A stretch of DNA of 64,000 nucleotides from an uncultured Eubacteriales bacterium (GTDB taxonomy: Bacteria > Bacillota > Clostridia > Lachnospirales > Lachnospiraceae): contig ONED01000001.1 in assembly GCA_900316755.1 (NCBI GenBank), forward strand, positions 1 to 64,000. Reading direction: 5' to 3'. Of the stretch, positions 52,471 to 61,899 are shown piece after piece (position 1 is the first letter of the stretch; each line of letters starts with the position of its first letter). Position numbers and translations under genes: made by a program. A model generated the notes under the pieces. The model was not told the DNA's origin. It did no database searches and worked only from the letters and a program-made list of their open reading frames with translations.

Positions 52471-53115
52471 ATGAGATATTTGACATTTGCACTTACGAAA
52501 GGACGGTTAGCTCAAAAAACGCTGGAATTATTAGAAGAACTCGGCATTACCTGCCAGGAGATGAAGGATAAAAATTCCAGAAAACTGATTTTTGTAAACG
52601 AAGAATTGAAATTAAAATTCTTTCTGGCAAAGGGACCGGACGTTCCCACCTATGTGGAATACGGAGCTGCGGATATCGGTGTTGTCGGGAAAGATACGAT
52701 TATGGAGGAAGGCAGAAAGGTACATGAAGTACTGGACCTTCGGTTCGGAAACTGCCGCATGTGTGTCTGTGGTCCAAAATCGGCCAAGGAACTGTTAAAG
52801 CACAGGGAGCTCATCCGGGTGGCGACCAAGTATCCGAATATTGCCAAAGACTATTTTTACAATAAAAAACACCAGACCGTGGAGATTATCAAATTAAACG
52901 GTTCGATTGAGCTTGCACCGTTAGTTGGTCTTTCAGAGGTCATCGTAGATATCGTAGAGACCGGCTCCACGCTCCGGGAAAATCATCTGGAGGTTCTGGA
53001 AGAGGTTTGTCCGCTTTCGGCACGTATGATTGTGAATCCGGTGAGCATGCGTCTGGAAAATGAGCGTATCAGAGAGTTGCTGACGAGATTAAGAGTCGTA
53101 CTCAAGGAGGCATAA
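52471..53115 (+). CDS. hisG: ATP phosphoribosyltransferase, short catalytic form
   Basis: A 214-residue enzyme for the first step of histidine synthesis, joining ATP and PRPP. It has LTFALTKGRLAQKTLELLEE, GAADIGVVGKDTIMEE, RVATKYPNIAKDYF and DIVETGSTLRENHLEVLE. It is the short HisG type without the C-terminal regulatory domain, matching the hisZ gene just upstream. I choose the ATG at 52471 after GTGGAGG rather than the in-frame GTG at 52456, which would lie in that site. Confidence 0.95.
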   Translation: MRYLTFALTKGRLAQKTLELLEELGITCQEMKDKNSRKLIFVNEELKLKFFLAKGPDVPTYVEYGAADIGVVGKDTIMEEGRKVHEVLDLRFGNCRMCVCGPKSAKELLKHRELIRVATKYPNIAKDYFYNKKHQTVEIIKLNGSIELAPLVGLSEVIVDIVETGSTLRENHLEVLEEVCPLSARMIVNPVSMRLENERIRELLTRLRVVLKEA

Positions 53116-53116
53116 G

Positions 53117-54430
53117 ATGAGAATTCAGAGATTAAACGAGCATACCAGAAAGAATCTGTTAGAGGATTTGTTAAAAAGAAGTCCGAACCAGTATCCCCAG
53201 TACGAGGAACGGGTTGCGGCTATTCTTGCGGATGTGAGAGAGCGGCGGGATCAGGCTGTCTTTGACCTTACAAAGAAGTTTGACGGTGCCGACATTTGTG
53301 CGGAGAATATCGAAGTATCCGAAGAAGAGATTCAGGAGGCTTATGCATCGGCAGACCCCTCCCTGCTTGAGATTCTCCGTAAAGCGAAGGAAAATATACG
53401 GGTCTATCATGAAAAACAGAAGCGGTACAGCTGGTTTGACAGCAAGCCGGACGGAACCCTCCTTGGACAGAAGGTTACCGCACTTTCGCGGGTAGGAGTG
53501 TATGTACCGGGCGGAAAAGCGGTGTATCCTTCTTCGGTACTGATGAACGTCATTCCGGCGAAGGTGGCAGGTGTCGATGAGATTATCATGGTGACGCCTC
53601 CCGGGAAAGACGGAAAGGTCAATCCGAATACCCTGGTCGCTGCCAAAGAAGCCGGTGCAGACCGAATTTATAAAGTGGGAGGTGCACAGGCGATTGCAGC
53701 GCTTGCCTATGGAACCGAGAGTATTCCAAAGGTGGATAAGATTGTGGGACCCGGAAACATCTATGTTGCATTGGCAAAAAAGGCAGTGTATGGTCATGTC
53801 AGTATAGATTCCATTGCAGGCCCCAGCGAGATTCTGGTGCTTGCTGATGAAACGGCAAATCCAAGATATGTTGCAGCCGACTTGTTGTCCCAGGCGGAAC
53901 ATGACGAACTGGCATCTGCCATTTTGGTGACGACCAGCGAGGAACTTTCGCAGCGTGTTTCCGAGCAGGTAGAGGCATTTACTGCAGAGCTCTCCAGAGC
54001 AGACATCATTAAAAAGTCGCTGGAGAATTACGGATATATCCTGATTGCAGATACGATGGAGGATGCCATTGATGTTGCGAATGAAATTGCATCCGAGCAT
54101 TTGGAAATCGTGACAAAGAACCCTTTCGATGTGATGATGAAAATCCGAAATGCAGGAGCAATCTTTCTTGGAGAATACAGCAGCGAGCCGCTTGGCGATT
54201 ATTTCGCAGGACCAAACCACATTTTGCCGACGAACGGAACCGCAAAGTTCTTTTCGCCGCTTGGAGTGGAGGATTTCCTAAAGAAATCCAGTATCATCGC
54301 ATATTCCAGAGAGGCGCTCGAAGGAATCCATACAGATATTGAACGATTTGCAGAGGCAGAACGGTTGACAGCACATGCCAATTCGATTAAAGTAAGGTTT
54401 GAATCAAAAGAACAGGGGGACGAAGCATGA
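53117..54430 (+). CDS. hisD: Histidinol dehydrogenase
   Basis: A 437-residue zinc enzyme that oxidises histidinol to histidine in two steps. It has RVGVYVPGGKAVYPSSVLMN, KIVGPGNIYVALAKK, SIAGPSEILVLAD, DLLSQAEHDELAS and GPNHILPTNGTAKF, covering the catalytic Glu/His and zinc ligands. Length is typical. It starts one base after hisG and its stop overlaps hisB by four bases. Confidence 0.97.
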   Translation: MRIQRLNEHTRKNLLEDLLKRSPNQYPQYEERVAAILADVRERRDQAVFDLTKKFDGADICAENIEVSEEEIQEAYASADPSLLEILRKAKENIRVYHEKQKRYSWFDSKPDGTLLGQKVTALSRVGVYVPGGKAVYPSSVLMNVIPAKVAGVDEIIMVTPPGKDGKVNPNTLVAAKEAGADRIYKVGGAQAIAALAYGTESIPKVDKIVGPGNIYVALAKKAVYGHVSIDSIAGPSEILVLADETANPRYVAADLLSQAEHDELASAILVTTSEELSQRVSEQVEAFTAELSRADIIKKSLENYGYILIADTMEDAIDVANEIASEHLEIVTKNPFDVMMKIRNAGAIFLGEYSSEPLGDYFAGPNHILPTNGTAKFFSPLGVEDFLKKSSIIAYSREALEGIHTDIERFAEAERLTAHANSIKVRFESKEQGDEA

Positions 54431-55020
54431 ATCACAGAGTTGCGACGTGTGAAAGAACCACAAAAGAAACGAGTATTACAGTAACCCTGAATCTGGACGG
54501 GCAGGGCAAGACCGAGATTTCTACAGGAATCGGTTTTTTTGACCATATGCTGGACAGCTTTGCAAGACATGGACTGTTTGACCTGAAGGTTCAGGTAAGC
54601 GGGGATTTAAACGTGGACTGCCACCACACCATTGAGGACACGGGAATCGTTCTTGGGCTTGCCATTGCAAAAGCATTAGGAGAAAAGACCGGAATCAAAC
54701 GTTATGGGAGTTTTCTGCTTCCGATGGATGAAGTTCTTGCACTCTGTGCAATTGATTTATCCGGAAGACCCTATTTGAAATATGACGCAGATTTTACCGT
54801 AGAGAAGCTTGGCAGTTTCGATACGGAAATGTTCCGTGAATTTTTCTATGCAGTTTCTTACAGTGCTGCCATGAACCTCCATCTCAAAATCATGGACGGA
54901 GGAAATAACCATCACATGGCAGAGGCTTTGTTTAAAGCATTTGGCAAGGCACTTGATATGGCATGCATGGAAGAAGTGCGCATCAAAGAGGCATGGTCTA
55001 CGAAAGGAAGTTTAGCATAA
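54427..55020 (+). CDS. hisB: Imidazoleglycerol-phosphate dehydratase
   Basis: A 197-residue manganese enzyme for the sixth step of histidine synthesis. It has [34 protein letters not shown] and [21 protein letters not shown], the repeated HHxxE-type metal motifs. It is the single-function form without the phosphatase domain. It overlaps hisD and shares one base with the next gene. Confidence 0.97.
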   Translation: MNHRVATCERTTKETSITVTLNLDGQGKTEISTGIGFFDHMLDSFARHGLFDLKVQVSGDLNVDCHHTIEDTGIVLGLAIAKALGEKTGIKRYGSFLLPMDEVLALCAIDLSGRPYLKYDADFTVEKLGSFDTEMFREFFYAVSYSAAMNLHLKIMDGGNNHHMAEALFKAFGKALDMACMEEVRIKEAWSTKGSLA

Positions 55021-56303
55021 TGACATATAAAAAATTGATACCAAGTATCTTTATCCATCAGGGAAAAGCAGTGAAATGGTTTGACAACATGGAAGTCATT
55101 TCAGAAGATGTTGTGGAACTGGCGAAGAAATACAGTGAAAACGGCTCAGATGAATTGATTGTATTTGATTTATCTACTACAGACAAAGAGCATGACACCG
55201 CAATTGACCTGATGAAAAAAATCAGCCGTGTGATTCGGATTCCCATGATTGCGGGTGGCAATATCCGAAGACAGGAGGACGTGAAAAAAATTTTGTATGC
55301 CGGGGCGAAGCAGGCAATTTTAAATTTATCCAAGCCGACAGGGGTGGAACTGATGGAAGAGGTTTCCAATCGTTTTGGAAAGGAAAAAATTGCCGTTTCG
55401 TTAAATGATTTTGACCGGTTGTATAAAAGTCAGCATTTGATTGAAAAGTATGCAAATCAGATTATTTTTATGCACCGTCCGGATTTGGAATCCGTTACAA
55501 ATACCACCAGCGTTCCCACGATTATCCTGACGGATGTGATGGAAGAGACAGAAATTTTCCGTATTTTAAAGTGCTCCGGAATTGAGGGGATTTCCGGAAA
55601 ATTTGTAAGCCGGAATGATTTTGATTTATTGGCGTTTAAGACAAGATGTGAGGCACAGGGAATCCAGATGACCTCCTATGAGAGTAAAATGGAGTTTTCA
55701 GAATTCAAACGGAATGCAGATGGACTCATTCCGGTCATTGTACAGCACTATAAAACCGGAGAAGTTCTGATGCTGGCATATATGAATCAGGAAGCGTTTG
55801 AGAAAACAGTAAAGACAGGTATGATGACGTATTTTAGTCGAAGCCGCAATGAGCTTTGGGTGAAGGGAGAAACCTCCGGACATTTCCAGTATGTAAAATC
55901 TTTGACGATTGATTGTGACAAGGATACGATTCTCGCAAAAGTGGATCAGGTAGGCGCTGCGTGCCATACGGGAAATCCTACGTGTTTCTTCCAGCCTTTG
56001 GTTGGCGGTGAAATGGACGAAAAAAATCCGCTGCAGGTATTTGAAAGCGTCTATGCAACCATTCTGGACCGGAAAAAGAATCCGAAGGAAGGCTCCTATA
56101 CCAATTATTTGTTTGAAAAGGGAATTGACAAGATTCTAAAGAAAGTGGGAGAGGAAGCGACCGAGCTTGTGATTGCTGCAAAGAATCCAAATCCGGAGGA
56201 AATTAAATACGAATTATCGGATTTTCTGTATCATGCAATGGTTCTGATGGTAGAACGCGGTGTGACCTGGGAAGATATTACAAGAGAACTGGCAGACCGC
56301 TAA
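55020..56303 (+). CDS. hisIE: Degenerate HisA/HisF-like barrel fused to HisIE (PRA-cyclohydrolase / PRA-pyrophosphohydrolase)
   Basis: A 427-residue three-part protein. Residues ~1-210 align with the HisA/HisF TIM barrel ([39 protein letters not shown]). The catalytic Asp of LDV...GRVVKG is replaced ([12 protein letters not shown]), and the VAIDAK Asp appears as Asn in VSLNDF. Residues ~215-325 are HisI, with the zinc/metal segment [15 protein letters not shown] and [10 protein letters not shown]. Residues ~325-427 are HisE ([25 protein letters not shown]). HisI and HisE carry out steps two and three of the pathway. hisH, hisC and intact hisA/hisF are not in this operon. The start at 55020 overlaps hisB by one base. 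Confidence 0.9.
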   Translation: MTYKKLIPSIFIHQGKAVKWFDNMEVISEDVVELAKKYSENGSDELIVFDLSTTDKEHDTAIDLMKKISRVIRIPMIAGGNIRRQEDVKKILYAGAKQAILNLSKPTGVELMEEVSNRFGKEKIAVSLNDFDRLYKSQHLIEKYANQIIFMHRPDLESVTNTTSVPTIILTDVMEETEIFRILKCSGIEGISGKFVSRNDFDLLAFKTRCEAQGIQMTSYESKMEFSEFKRNADGLIPVIVQHYKTGEVLMLAYMNQEAFEKTVKTGMMTYFSRSRNELWVKGETSGHFQYVKSLTIDCDKDTILAKVDQVGAACHTGNPTCFFQPLVGGEMDEKNPLQVFESVYATILDRKKNPKEGSYTNYLFEKGIDKILKKVGEEATELVIAAKNPNPEEIKYELSDFLYHAMVLMVERGVTWEDITRELADR

Positions 56304-56323
56304 TCTTCTAAAGAAATGAAAAG

Positions 56324-56362
56324 AGGCATATATTATGTTACATAGTATATGCCTTGTTTTTT
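56324..56362 (+). terminator. Rho-independent terminator of the his operon
   Basis: A 14-bp stem with one wobble (56324-56337 with 56341-56354) and a 3-base loop is followed by TG and a run of seven T, 20 bases after the hisIE stop. Confidence 0.88.
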
Positions 56363-56374
56363 TGGAGGAAGCTT

Positions 56375-56680
56375 ATGACAGAGACAGAAAAAAGAAGAAT
56401 GGAATTATTGCAGCAGACAAGAAACATGTACAGCGCCCGGTATAGTCCTCCTGCAGTCCACCCCAGATATCAGGCGACGTATCAAAGTCTGTACAAGGAG
56501 AATACCGGGGATGAGGAAGACTCGAAAAAGGGGACGCTTGGAGTGCGTATGACGATTGCAGTATTACTGTTTTGTCTGTTTGCAGCTGCAAAATATAACG
56601 GGGTAAAGGAGACGGAAACCGTCGCAAATGAGATTCAAAAGGAGTATCACAGCTTAGTTGACTTCCTCATATTCGATTGA
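56375..56680 (+). CDS. Hypothetical small membrane protein
   Basis: A 101-residue protein: a charged N-terminus (MTETEKRRMELLQQTRNMYS), a Pro/Tyr-rich part with PPAVHPRYQATYQSLY, one helix (MTIAVLLFCLFAAAKYNG) and a short outer tail. A single-pass topology with the N-terminus inside is plausible. GGAGG precedes the ATG at 56375 and also overlaps the end of the his terminator. I recognise no family. The promoter of the next gene overlaps its 3' end. Confidence 0.6.
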   Translation: MTETEKRRMELLQQTRNMYSARYSPPAVHPRYQATYQSLYKENTGDEEDSKKGTLGVRMTIAVLLFCLFAAAKYNGVKETETVANEIQKEYHSLVDFLIFD

Positions 56681-56686
56681 TATAAT
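56658..56686 (+). promoter_or_regulatory. Sigma-A type promoter of the radical SAM operon
   Basis: TTGACT at 56658-56663, 17 bases and a perfect TATAAT at 56681-56686 lie 30 bases before the radical SAM start; the -35 box is inside the preceding gene. Confidence 0.7.
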
Positions 56687-56715
56687 GGGATGATAAAGAA
56701 CGAAGGAGAACAACA

Positions 56716-58581
56716 TTGAGAAAATTAGCTTTATCAGATGAAATATTGTTACAGGTAGAAAAGCCGGCGCGGTACATCGGAAATGAAGTCAATGCCGTCA
56801 TGAAAAAGAAAGAGGATGTGGATATCCGCTTCGCATTTGTGTTTCCGGACGTATATGAAATCGGAATGTCTCATTTGGGCATTCAGATTCTTTACGATAT
56901 GCTGAATCGCCGGGATGATATCTGGTGTGAACGGGTCTATTCTCCGTGGACGGATTTGGACAAAATCATGCGGACAGAAGGGATTCCATTATTTGCACTG
57001 GAATCTCAGGACCCAATAAAAGAATTTGATTTCATCGGAATTACCATCCAGTATGAAATGTGTTATACCAATATTTTACAGGTTCTTAATCTGGCACAGA
57101 TTCCCCTTCTTGCAAAAGAGCGGACAGAGGAACATCCGATTGTCATCGGTGGTGGTCCCTGTGCTTATAATCCGGAACCTCTGGCAGATTTTTTTGACAT
57201 GTTCTATATCGGGGAAGGAGAAACGGTCTTTTATGATTTGATGGACCGCTACAAAGAATGGAAAGCTTCCGGAAAATCCAAGCAGGCTTTTTTGGAAATG
57301 GCAGCGGAGATTCCGGGACTCTATGTTCCGTCTTTTTACGATGTTTCTTACAAGGAAGATGGTACTATCGCTTCCTTTGTGCCAAACAATCCGCATGCAA
57401 AACCGGTGATTCGAAAACAGATGGTATCGGATGTGACTCATACTTTCTATCCGGAAAAGCCGGTGGTTCCGTTTATCAAGGCAACCCAGGACCGGGTGGT
57501 ACTGGAGATTCAGCGAGGCTGCATCCGTGGCTGCCGTTTCTGTCAGGCAGGCATGGTTTACCGTCCCACCAGAGAACGGGATGTTGCCATGCTAAAGGAG
57601 TATGCAACGAAGATGCTGAAAAGCACCGGACATGAAGAGATTTCTTTAAGCTCCTTGAGTTCCAGTGATTATTCGAAACTGGAAGAACTGGTAACATTTT
57701 TAATAGAAGAATTAGAAGGAAAAGGGATTAACATTTCGCTTCCCTCCCTTCGAATCGATGCATTTTCTCTGGATGTGATGAGCAAAGTGCAGGATATCCG
57801 AAAAAGCAGTCTCACCTTTGCACCGGAAGCCGGTTCTCAGCGGCTTCGTGACGTCATCAATAAGGGACTGACAGAAGAAATTATTCTGGAAGGCGCCGGA
57901 CAGGCATTTGAAGGAGGATGGTCCCGCGTGAAATTGTATTTCATGCTTGGGCTTCCCACAGAAACAGAAGAGGATATCAAAGAGATTGCACATCTGGCAG
58001 ATAAGGTGGCAAGACGCTATTATGAGATACCAAAGGAACAAAGAAACGGCAGATGTCAGATTGTGGCAAGCTCATCCTTCTTTGTCCCGAAGCCGTTTAC
58101 CCCGTTCCAGTGGGCGACGATGCTGAATCGGGAAGACTATATTGAAAAGGCGAATATTGTAAATCATGAGATGAAGGCGCAGTTAAATCATAAGAGCTTA
58201 AAATATAACTGGCACGAAGCAGACGTGACCGTACTGGAGGGAGTACTTGCCCGTGGGGACAGAAGAGTCGGAAAGGTGATTCTGGAGGCCTACAAAGCCG
58301 GCTGTATCTATGATTCGTGGGGCGAACATTTTCAATTCGATCTGTGGCTCCAGGCATTTGAAAAAGCGGGTGTGGACATTGATTTCTATAATTTGCGGAA
58401 GCGGGATTTGGACGAAATCCTTCCATGGGATTTTATTGATATTGGCGTGACTAAAAACTTCCTGAAACGGGAATGGAAAAATGCAATGGAAGGGACTGTA
58501 ACGCCAAACTGCCGGATGCAATGTGCCGGCTGTGGCGCAGCCGTGTTCGGAGGAGGTGTTTGTTTTGAAGGCAAGAATTAA
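56716..58581 (+). CDS. TIGR03960-family radical SAM protein
   Basis: A 621-residue protein. Residues 1-~180 resemble a B12-binding-like domain (FVFPDVYEIGMSHLGIQILYDML, IVIGGGPCAYNPEPLADF). The radical SAM domain follows with VLEIQRGCIRGCRFCQAGMVYRPTRERD, LSSLSSSDYSKL and FAPEAGSQRLRDVINKG. The C-terminus has a separate cysteine cluster (CRMQCAGCGAAVFGGGVC). The family is almost always next to a DUF2344 gene, as here; its reaction is unknown and is thought to be RNA- or ribosome-related. It begins with TTG at 56716 after AAGGAG. Confidence 0.88.
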   Translation: MRKLALSDEILLQVEKPARYIGNEVNAVMKKKEDVDIRFAFVFPDVYEIGMSHLGIQILYDMLNRRDDIWCERVYSPWTDLDKIMRTEGIPLFALESQDPIKEFDFIGITIQYEMCYTNILQVLNLAQIPLLAKERTEEHPIVIGGGPCAYNPEPLADFFDMFYIGEGETVFYDLMDRYKEWKASGKSKQAFLEMAAEIPGLYVPSFYDVSYKEDGTIASFVPNNPHAKPVIRKQMVSDVTHTFYPEKPVVPFIKATQDRVVLEIQRGCIRGCRFCQAGMVYRPTRERDVAMLKEYATKMLKSTGHEEISLSSLSSSDYSKLEELVTFLIEELEGKGINISLPSLRIDAFSLDVMSKVQDIRKSSLTFAPEAGSQRLRDVINKGLTEEIILEGAGQAFEGGWSRVKLYFMLGLPTETEEDIKEIAHLADKVARRYYEIPKEQRNGRCQIVASSSFFVPKPFTPFQWATMLNREDYIEKANIVNHEMKAQLNHKSLKYNWHEADVTVLEGVLARGDRRVGKVILEAYKAGCIYDSWGEHFQFDLWLQAFEKAGVDIDFYNLRKRDLDEILPWDFIDIGVTKNFLKREWKNAMEGTVTPNCRMQCAGCGAAVFGGGVCFEGKN

Positions 58582-59248
58582 ATTTCGAAAATATGGTGTC
58601 ATGAAATTTATCGGGCACCTTGATGTGATGCGCTTTTTCCAGAAGGCAATGCGCCGGGCTGAGATTCCCATTGCATTTACGGGCGGCTACAGCCCGCATA
58701 TGATTATGTCCTTTGCCAATCCGCTGGGGGTAGGACTTACCAGTGACGGGGAATATTTTGATGTGGAACTGACAGAAGAAATCGATATGGAAGAAGCGGT
58801 ATCGAGGCTGAATCAGGTAATGGTGGAGGGGATGGAGGTCGTAACTATGGTTCCTGTTTCTGAAGACAAGAAACGCACCGGAATGTCCATCGTCGCTGCA
58901 GCAGATTATGTATCCACCATTCAAACAGGAGCGTTTCCGGAAGATTGGAAAGAAAGAGCAACCGGATTTTTAAATCAACCTGAAATTATGATTACAAAGA
59001 AAACGAAAAAAAGTGAAAAAGAAGTGGATATCAAACCTTTGATTTATCAATTTGAGATTCGCGGCGACGGTGTATTTATGCAGGTTGCAACAGGAAGCGT
59101 GGAAAACCTCAAGCCGGAAGTGGTCATGCAGGCACTCTGTCAATATCTTGGCGTTGACACGGAACGTGTTTCTTTTTCGCATCATCGGCTGGAAGTATAT
59201 GCAGATATGGGGAACCGGGAATTTGTAAGTCTTAATAAGGTATGGTAG
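58565..59248 (+). CDS. TIGR03936/DUF2344 radical-SAM-linked protein
   Basis: A 227-residue protein starting at TTG 58565, 8 bases after AGGAGG and overlapping the radical SAM gene by 17 bases. Segments KYGVMKFIGHLDVMRFFQKAMRRA, IPIAFTGGYSPHMIMSFANPLGVGLTS and EYFDVELTE are typical of DUF2344. In some species this protein is fused to the C-terminus of TIGR03960 proteins, so the two probably act together. The activity is unknown. The next gene, an RNase G, starts 8 bases later, which suggests an RNA connection. Confidence 0.87.
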   Translation: MKARIKFRKYGVMKFIGHLDVMRFFQKAMRRAEIPIAFTGGYSPHMIMSFANPLGVGLTSDGEYFDVELTEEIDMEEAVSRLNQVMVEGMEVVTMVPVSEDKKRTGMSIVAAADYVSTIQTGAFPEDWKERATGFLNQPEIMITKKTKKSEKEVDIKPLIYQFEIRGDGVFMQVATGSVENLKPEVVMQALCQYLGVDTERVSFSHHRLEVYADMGNREFVSLNKVW

Positions 59249-59256
59249 GAAACAGC

Positions 59257-60465
59257 ATGAATCGGAAACTGGTGATTACAAAACTGGACAATAAAATATT
59301 AACGGCACTTCTGGAAGAGGAAGACGTAGTCGAACTACACTGCGCAAAGCAGGAAGAGGAGCTTCAAAAAGCGGTGCTCGGAAACATCTATGTGGGGAAG
59401 GTAAAAAATATCGTAGCCAATATTCAAGCCGCTTTTATTGAAATTGCGAAAGGGGTGGAATGCTATTATTCCATGGACCGGAAAGAGCAACCCATTTTCA
59501 CACACAAAATCGGAAAAAAACCACTGTGCATAGGTGATGAACTGCTGGTGCAGGTCTCCCGGGAGGCTGTAAAGACGAAGGTTCCCACTGTTACCGGGAA
59601 GCTGGAACTTACCGGCAAATATGCGGTACTCACAAGGGGAGATACCAGAATCGGTGCTTCCTCCAAGCTTTCGAAAGAGGAAAAGATACGTCTCATAGAA
59701 ATTGCAAAGGAGTATGCTTCGGATGAATACGGAATCATTATGCGTACGAATGCCAAGGAGGCAGATGAGGAAACCCTGCGGACAGAGCTTCAGAAACTGA
59801 TTGGAGAATATGAATCGCTTATTACCTCTGCTAAGACGCGGGTATGTTATTCCTGCCTGAGGAAAGCACCTGCTCCATACCTTACGGAACTAAAAAATAT
59901 TTACCAGGAAGGGCTTACGGACATTGTGTTGGAGGACCTTTCCCTTTACGAGGAGACAAGAAATTTTCTGGAGCAGAATCAACCGGAGGATTTACCCAAG
60001 CTTCGGCTGTATTCGGACAAACTGTTGCCGCTCCACAAATTGTACAGTATTGAAAAACATGTGGAACATGCATTAAAAGAGCGCGTATGGTTGAAATCCG
60101 GCGCATATTTGGTGATTCAGCCCACCGAGGCACTTACGGTCATCGATGTCAATACCGGAAAATGTATCACCAAAAAGAAAGATGATAAGACCTATTTTCA
60201 AATCAATCTGGAAGCGGCAAAGGAAGCAGCGAAACAGATTCGTCTCCGCAATCTTTCGGGAATCATTTTGATTGATTTTATCAATCTTTCTGAAAAAGAA
60301 TGGATGGATAAGTTGATGGAGCAATTCGAAAGAGAGCTGCACAAAGACCCGATTCCCACCACTTTGGTGGATGTTACCGGATTACAGCTGGTAGAAGTGA
60401 CACGCAAAAAAATCCGGAAGCCTTTTTACGAGGCATATGAGGTATCACAGATTGTTTTAAATTAA
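59257..60465 (+). CDS. rng: Ribonuclease G/E family endoribonuclease, short form
   Basis: A 402-residue RNase E/G protein that cuts single-stranded RNA. The S1-like N-terminus has AVLGNIYVGKVKNIVANIQAAFIEIAKG. Catalytic aspartates are in LTVIDVNTGK and IILIDFINL, and VDVTGLQLVEVTRKKIRKPF follows. It ends about there, without the CPxC zinc-link and small domain of E. coli RNase G (489 residues), so dimer assembly may differ. The start is the ATG at 59257 with TAGGA ahead; an in-frame ATG at 59242 overlaps the DUF2344 gene. Confidence 0.9.
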   Translation: MNRKLVITKLDNKILTALLEEEDVVELHCAKQEEELQKAVLGNIYVGKVKNIVANIQAAFIEIAKGVECYYSMDRKEQPIFTHKIGKKPLCIGDELLVQVSREAVKTKVPTVTGKLELTGKYAVLTRGDTRIGASSKLSKEEKIRLIEIAKEYASDEYGIIMRTNAKEADEETLRTELQKLIGEYESLITSAKTRVCYSCLRKAPAPYLTELKNIYQEGLTDIVLEDLSLYEETRNFLEQNQPEDLPKLRLYSDKLLPLHKLYSIEKHVEHALKERVWLKSGAYLVIQPTEALTVIDVNTGKCITKKKDDKTYFQINLEAAKEAAKQIRLRNLSGIILIDFINLSEKEWMDKLMEQFERELHKDPIPTTLVDVTGLQLVEVTRKKIRKPFYEAYEVSQIVLN

Positions 60466-60468
60466 GGG

Positions 60469-60498
60469 TTGTCATTCAGGGCAAAATGGGTTTACAAT
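60469..60498 (+). promoter_or_regulatory. Possible sigma-A promoter of the aspartate kinase gene
   Basis: TTGTCA at 60469-60474, 18 bases and TACAAT at 60493-60498, starting just after the rng stop codon and 31 bases before the kinase start. Confidence 0.5.
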
Positions 60499-60528
60499 GG
60501 GATGGAACAAACTATGGAGGAAAGACAA

Positions 60529-61848
60529 ATGAAGAAAGTAGTGAAATTCGGCGGAAGCTCACTTGCCAGCGCCGAACAGTTCAAAAAAGTAGGAAATATT
60601 ATTCGCGCAGAAGAGAGCAGACGGTATGTCGTACCATCTGCACCGGGGAAACGGTTTTCCGCTGATACAAAAGTAACCGATATGCTGTATCAGTGCTATG
60701 AGACTGCAGTTTCAGAAAAGGATTTTAAAGCGCAGTTAGACGCCATTCAGGCACGATATCAGGAAATTATCGATGGATTGGGGCTTCCCCTTTCCCTGGA
60801 TGCAGAATTTGATGTAATCTGTGAGAATTTTAAAAAGAAAACCGGAGAGGATTATGCCGCTTCCAGAGGAGAATATTTAAACGGAATCATTATGGCAACC
60901 TATCTGGGATATGATTTCATTGACGCAACAGATGTGATTTTCTTTGATGAAGAGGGCAATTTTGATGCAGAAAAAACCAATGATATCCTGTCAAAACGAC
61001 TGGAAAACACAGAGCGGGCAGTCATTCCCGGATTTTATGGTTCTATGCCGGACGGAACGATTAAAACCTTTTCCAGAGGCGGTTCCGATTTGACCGGATC
61101 TATTGTTGCAAAGGCTGCTCAGGTGGATGTCTATGAGAATTGGACGGATGTTTCCGGGTTCTTAATTGCAGACCCCAGAATTATCCAGAATCCGAAGCCG
61201 ATTGAAGCAATCACGTACAAAGAACTTCGGGAGCTTTCCTATATGGGTGCAACGGTACTGCATGAGGACGCGATTTTCCCGATTCGGGAAGAGGGCATTC
61301 CGATTCACATTAAGAATACAAACGCACCGGAGGATGCCGGGACTTTGATTGTGGAAGCAACCTGCAGACATCCGAAATACACCATTACCGGAATCGCCGG
61401 AAAACAGGGATTTGCTTCTATTACGATTGAAAAGGCTATGATGAACTCCGAGATTGGTTTCTGCCGCAAGGTGCTTCAGGTGTTTGAAGATAATGGGATT
61501 TCCATCGAACATATGCCGTCCGGTATTGACACCATGACAGTGCTGATACATCAGACGGAATTCGAGGAGAAAGAGCAGAAGGTATTGGCCGGAATTCATC
61601 AGGCAGTGAATCCGGATTCGATTGAATTAGAATCGGATCTGGCGTTGATTGCCATCGTTGGAAGAGGGATGCGCTCAAAACGCGGCACCTCCGGACGTAT
61701 TTTTTCAGCGCTTGCACATGCACATGTGAATGTAAAGATGATCGATCAGGGTTCCAGCGAGCTGAACATTGTAGTAGGTGTTCGCAATCATGATTTTGAA
61801 AATGCCATTCAGGCGCTGTATGATATTTTTGTAAATACGAGGATTTAA
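60529..61848 (+). CDS. Aspartate kinase
   Basis: A 439-residue monofunctional aspartokinase for the first step of the lysine/threonine/methionine pathway. It has KVVKFGGSSLASAEQFKKVG, VVPSAPGKR, TFSRGGSDLTGSIVA, DVSGFLIADPRII and SYMGATVLHEDAIFPI. Two C-terminal ACT domains (TGIAGKQGFASITIEKAMM; ALIAIVGRGMRSKRGTSGRIFSAL) suggest feedback control by an amino acid. I place the start at the ATG at 60529 after TGGAGG rather than at 60469, where a promoter lies. The isoenzyme class cannot be assigned from the sequence, so no symbol is given. Confidence 0.93.
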   Translation: MKKVVKFGGSSLASAEQFKKVGNIIRAEESRRYVVPSAPGKRFSADTKVTDMLYQCYETAVSEKDFKAQLDAIQARYQEIIDGLGLPLSLDAEFDVICENFKKKTGEDYAASRGEYLNGIIMATYLGYDFIDATDVIFFDEEGNFDAEKTNDILSKRLENTERAVIPGFYGSMPDGTIKTFSRGGSDLTGSIVAKAAQVDVYENWTDVSGFLIADPRIIQNPKPIEAITYKELRELSYMGATVLHEDAIFPIREEGIPIHIKNTNAPEDAGTLIVEATCRHPKYTITGIAGKQGFASITIEKAMMNSEIGFCRKVLQVFEDNGISIEHMPSGIDTMTVLIHQTEFEEKEQKVLAGIHQAVNPDSIELESDLALIAIVGRGMRSKRGTSGRIFSALAHAHVNVKMIDQGSSELNIVVGVRNHDFENAIQALYDIFVNTRI

Positions 61849-61865
61849 TTGTTTGCAAAAAACAG

Positions 61866-61894
61866 TTGACGTGAATCTGTGTATATGCTAAAAT
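61866..61894 (+). promoter_or_regulatory. Sigma-A type promoter of the rplU-prp-rpmA operon
   Basis: TTGACG at 61866-61871, a 17-base spacer and TAAAAT at 61889-61894, about 97 bases before rplU. Confidence 0.75.
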
Positions 61895-61899
61895 ACACT

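Noticed and set aside
53171..54220. 349-codon reverse-strand frame
   Set aside because: Although long, it is antisense to hisD, which is a full-length enzyme with all conserved motifs; no start signal is seen on the reverse strand.
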